Source of the DNA: Muribaculaceae bacterium Isolate-104 (HZI)
Lineage (GTDB): Bacteria > Bacteroidota > Bacteroidia > Bacteroidales > Muribaculaceae
Direction of reading: 5' to 3'
DNA length: 33,635 bases
Assembly: GCA_003762715.1 (NCBI GenBank)
Contig: RIBJ01000047.1
Coordinates: 1 to 33,635 of the forward strand
Below, piece by piece: positions 32,388 to 33,635 of this stretch (the first letter of the stretch is position 1; each line of letters starts with the position of its first letter). The notes under the pieces are model-generated. The model was given only the letters and a program-made list of their open reading frames with translations, was not told the DNA's origin and ran no database searches. Position numbers and translations under genes: made by a program.

Positions 32388-32481
32388 GAAAAACTGATAT
32401 GGGTATTTCTCTTTTGCTCAGCATATATTTATTGGTTTGGTTCAGTTTAGATGTATATATCTAAGACTTAACCAAACCAAT
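32388..32481 (+). repeat. 80-bp direct repeat, copy 1, extended into a long hairpin
   Basis: Bases 32388-32467 recur at 33430-33509 with two differences (GCT versus GTC after CTCTTTT). In this copy, ATTGGTTTGGTT (32431-32442) also meets a perfect complement at 32470-32481, with an inner TTAGAT/ATCTAA stem (32447-32452, 32459-32464). The second copy lacks the outer right arm. The remaining non-coding sequence from 32162 to 32387 is A/T-rich with no gene seen. Confidence 0.8.
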
Positions 32482-32517
32482 TTCAGTAAACATATTGACG
32501 CATACCGCTATTTTTTG

Positions 32518-32840
32518 TAATTTTGCATTCGGAAATAGAGCCGAAGAGTTGGCTCAATTATCTGAAAAGGTGTTATTTGAATTATCTTAGCTTAGTAAAT
32601 TCTCGCAAAATCTACTGAAAGTTAGAAAGATAATGGCAAATAGCACCTGCATTGGATGCTTTATAACTACCCTAATGGGTACTATATAGCAATCAGTGTG
32701 GGTGTGCTGTCATATCTCTAACTAAGGCGATGCGAGAAGCCTACTAAGCTGATATGGAAAGTATAATCCCACACTTTTTCTTTATCCAATCATTCACAGT
32801 TTCGTTGGGGTTACGAAACACAAAAAAATTGTTCTTTACA
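32518..32840 (+). promoter_or_regulatory. -7-like box and 310-nt leader of the small lipoprotein gene
   Basis: TAATTTTG at 32518-32525 fits the -7 consensus. If used, it creates a leader of about 310 nt. Small hairpins are visible, GAGCC/GGCTC near 32540-32560 and TACCC/GGGTA near 32670-32685. The long leader suggests post-transcriptional control, but no known riboswitch is recognised. A nearer promoter cannot be excluded. Confidence 0.35.
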
Positions 32841-33302
32841 ATGAGACACAAAATCTTACATCTACAGTCGCTGGTCGCTGTAGCTCTGTGTGTCATTATG
32901 TCTATGGCTTTTGTAAGCTGTAGTGATGATGACGATGAACCAGCAGGAAACGATTTAGCTAAAATCGTAGTGGGAACTTGGGCGCAGGATGGTGACAATG
33001 ACATTCTCACCATTAACGCCAACGGAACTGGAGTAGGTTATGAAGATTTGACCGACTACCAAAACAACCGTGAAGGGTATAAATTCAACTGGTCTTATAA
33101 AGATGGTTGGGTTTATGTTACAATTGATTTCTATGGTGAAACTCAGATTGAGAAGATGAGAGCTAAATCGGTTTCTCAAAACAAAATCGTATGGCAAAGA
33201 TACGCTATCCCCTCCGAAAATTACGATCCGTCAGAGGATGATTGGGATGGGCACGATGAGTTTGGCTACTATGACCTTTGGACTTGGGAGCGTTATAAAT
33301 AA
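32841..33302 (+). CDS. Small lipocalin-like lipoprotein
   Basis: The ATG at 32841 gives 153 residues. A lipoprotein signal ends in AFVSC (Cys27), followed by an acidic SDDDDEP stretch that is common in surface-exposed Bacteroidota lipoproteins. The mature part, with VVGTWAQDGDNDILTINANG, FNWSYKDGWVYVTI and a C-terminal YYDLWTWERY, fits a small lipocalin-like beta barrel. The role is unknown. It is bracketed by the two 80-bp repeats. Confidence 0.75.
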   Translation: MRHKILHLQSLVAVALCVIMSMAFVSCSDDDDEPAGNDLAKIVVGTWAQDGDNDILTINANGTGVGYEDLTDYQNNREGYKFNWSYKDGWVYVTIDFYGETQIEKMRAKSVSQNKIVWQRYAIPSENYDPSEDDWDGHDEFGYYDLWTWERYK

Positions 33303-33323
33303 TTCTTTCAAGAACCATTCACC

Positions 33324-33385
33324 AACAAGGACTATTCTCTTTTGGGAGGGTAGTCCTTGTTTGGGTTCCAAAGGTTGACCTTTGG
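33324..33385 (+). terminator. Terminator hairpin plus a second short palindrome
   Basis: AACAAGGACTA (33324-33334) pairs with TAGTCCTTGTT (33351-33361), ending in TTG; it lies 21 nt after the lipoprotein stop. A further palindrome CCAAAGGT-TG-ACCTTTGG spans 33368-33385. The gap to the window end holds the second 80-bp repeat and a weak hairpin (CCGCT/AGCGG, 33556-33574) but no gene. Confidence 0.75.
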
Positions 33386-33429
33386 CATATTGGGGATATT
33401 TTCAGCGTATCGGAACGATATGCGGCTCG

Positions 33430-33509
33430 GAAAAACTGATATGGGTATTTCTCTTTTGTCCAGCATATATTTATTGGTTTGGTTCAGTTTAGATGTATAT
33501 ATCTAAGAC
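33430..33509 (+). repeat. 80-bp direct repeat, copy 2
   Basis: This copy is 78/80 identical to 32388-32467, in the same orientation, with starts 1042 bp apart. Identity begins and ends sharply on both sides, and the flanks differ. The outer right arm of the copy-1 hairpin is absent here. Confidence 0.85.
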
Positions 33510-33635
33510 ACGGCTCTTTCATTTAAACTAAAATAAAGAGCACATCCTCCCTTAACCGCTTCAGTCCGGAGCGGGTAATTTTTCTATGTCTGTATGTCAA
33601 AAGGTTATCCTGTTATCAAAATCTTGTTTTTTTTC

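Overview
The window looks like a Bacteroidales chromosome, most plausibly Muribaculaceae-like. Support comes from repeated promoters of the Bacteroidota type (-7 box TAnnTTTG, sometimes with a TTTG -33 box about 20 nt upstream), the lack of Shine-Dalgarno sequences, paired six-bladed propeller lipoproteins, and a housekeeping block (bamD, an omega/Rpb6-like protein, rpsO, dedA, rpe, ftsK, lolA-like, trxB) with Bacteroidota-type sequences. The genus is an inference.

Positions 1-20.3 kb are an accessory island. Reading left to right: a C5 cytosine methyltransferase that lacks its C-terminal half (83-739); three small acidic hypothetical genes and an AbiEi/AbiEii-type toxin-antitoxin pair, all on the minus strand (980-4019), with two matching palindromic operators; a plus-strand cassette of small genes ending in a DUF2958 gene and a pair of related hypothetical genes (4407-6439); an excisionase-like HTH gene; a TTGTCA iteron field; a 1121-residue CHC2-TOPRIM primase/helicase preceded by four tiny genes; a divergent XRE regulator; a repeat-rich region with 11-bp phasing; and a tyrosine recombinase. 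The order int, regulator, divergent small HTH genes, primase-helicase, iterons is the layout of a phage satellite (PICI/SaPI-like) or a replicating integrative element.

Beyond the integrase lies a five-gene minus-strand operon (14852-18784): WYL regulator, two-helix membrane protein, GIY-YIG nuclease, PD-(D/E)XK nuclease of PGN_0703 type, and HNH nuclease. The genes are separated by -4 to +9 nt. I do not recognise it as a described defence system, and it is my main candidate for a new one. It is followed, 14,833 bp from the first, by a second, decaying copy of the small-gene cassette.

From about 20.3 kb the sequence becomes chromosomal backbone: a six-bladed propeller lipoprotein, bamD and omega, rpsO, an orphan DegT-family aminotransferase, then dedA-rpe-ftsK-lolA-trxB as one co-directional run closed by a strong terminator, and a second propeller lipoprotein. 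The right end holds a small lipoprotein gene bracketed by an 80-bp direct repeat, one copy of which forms a long hairpin.
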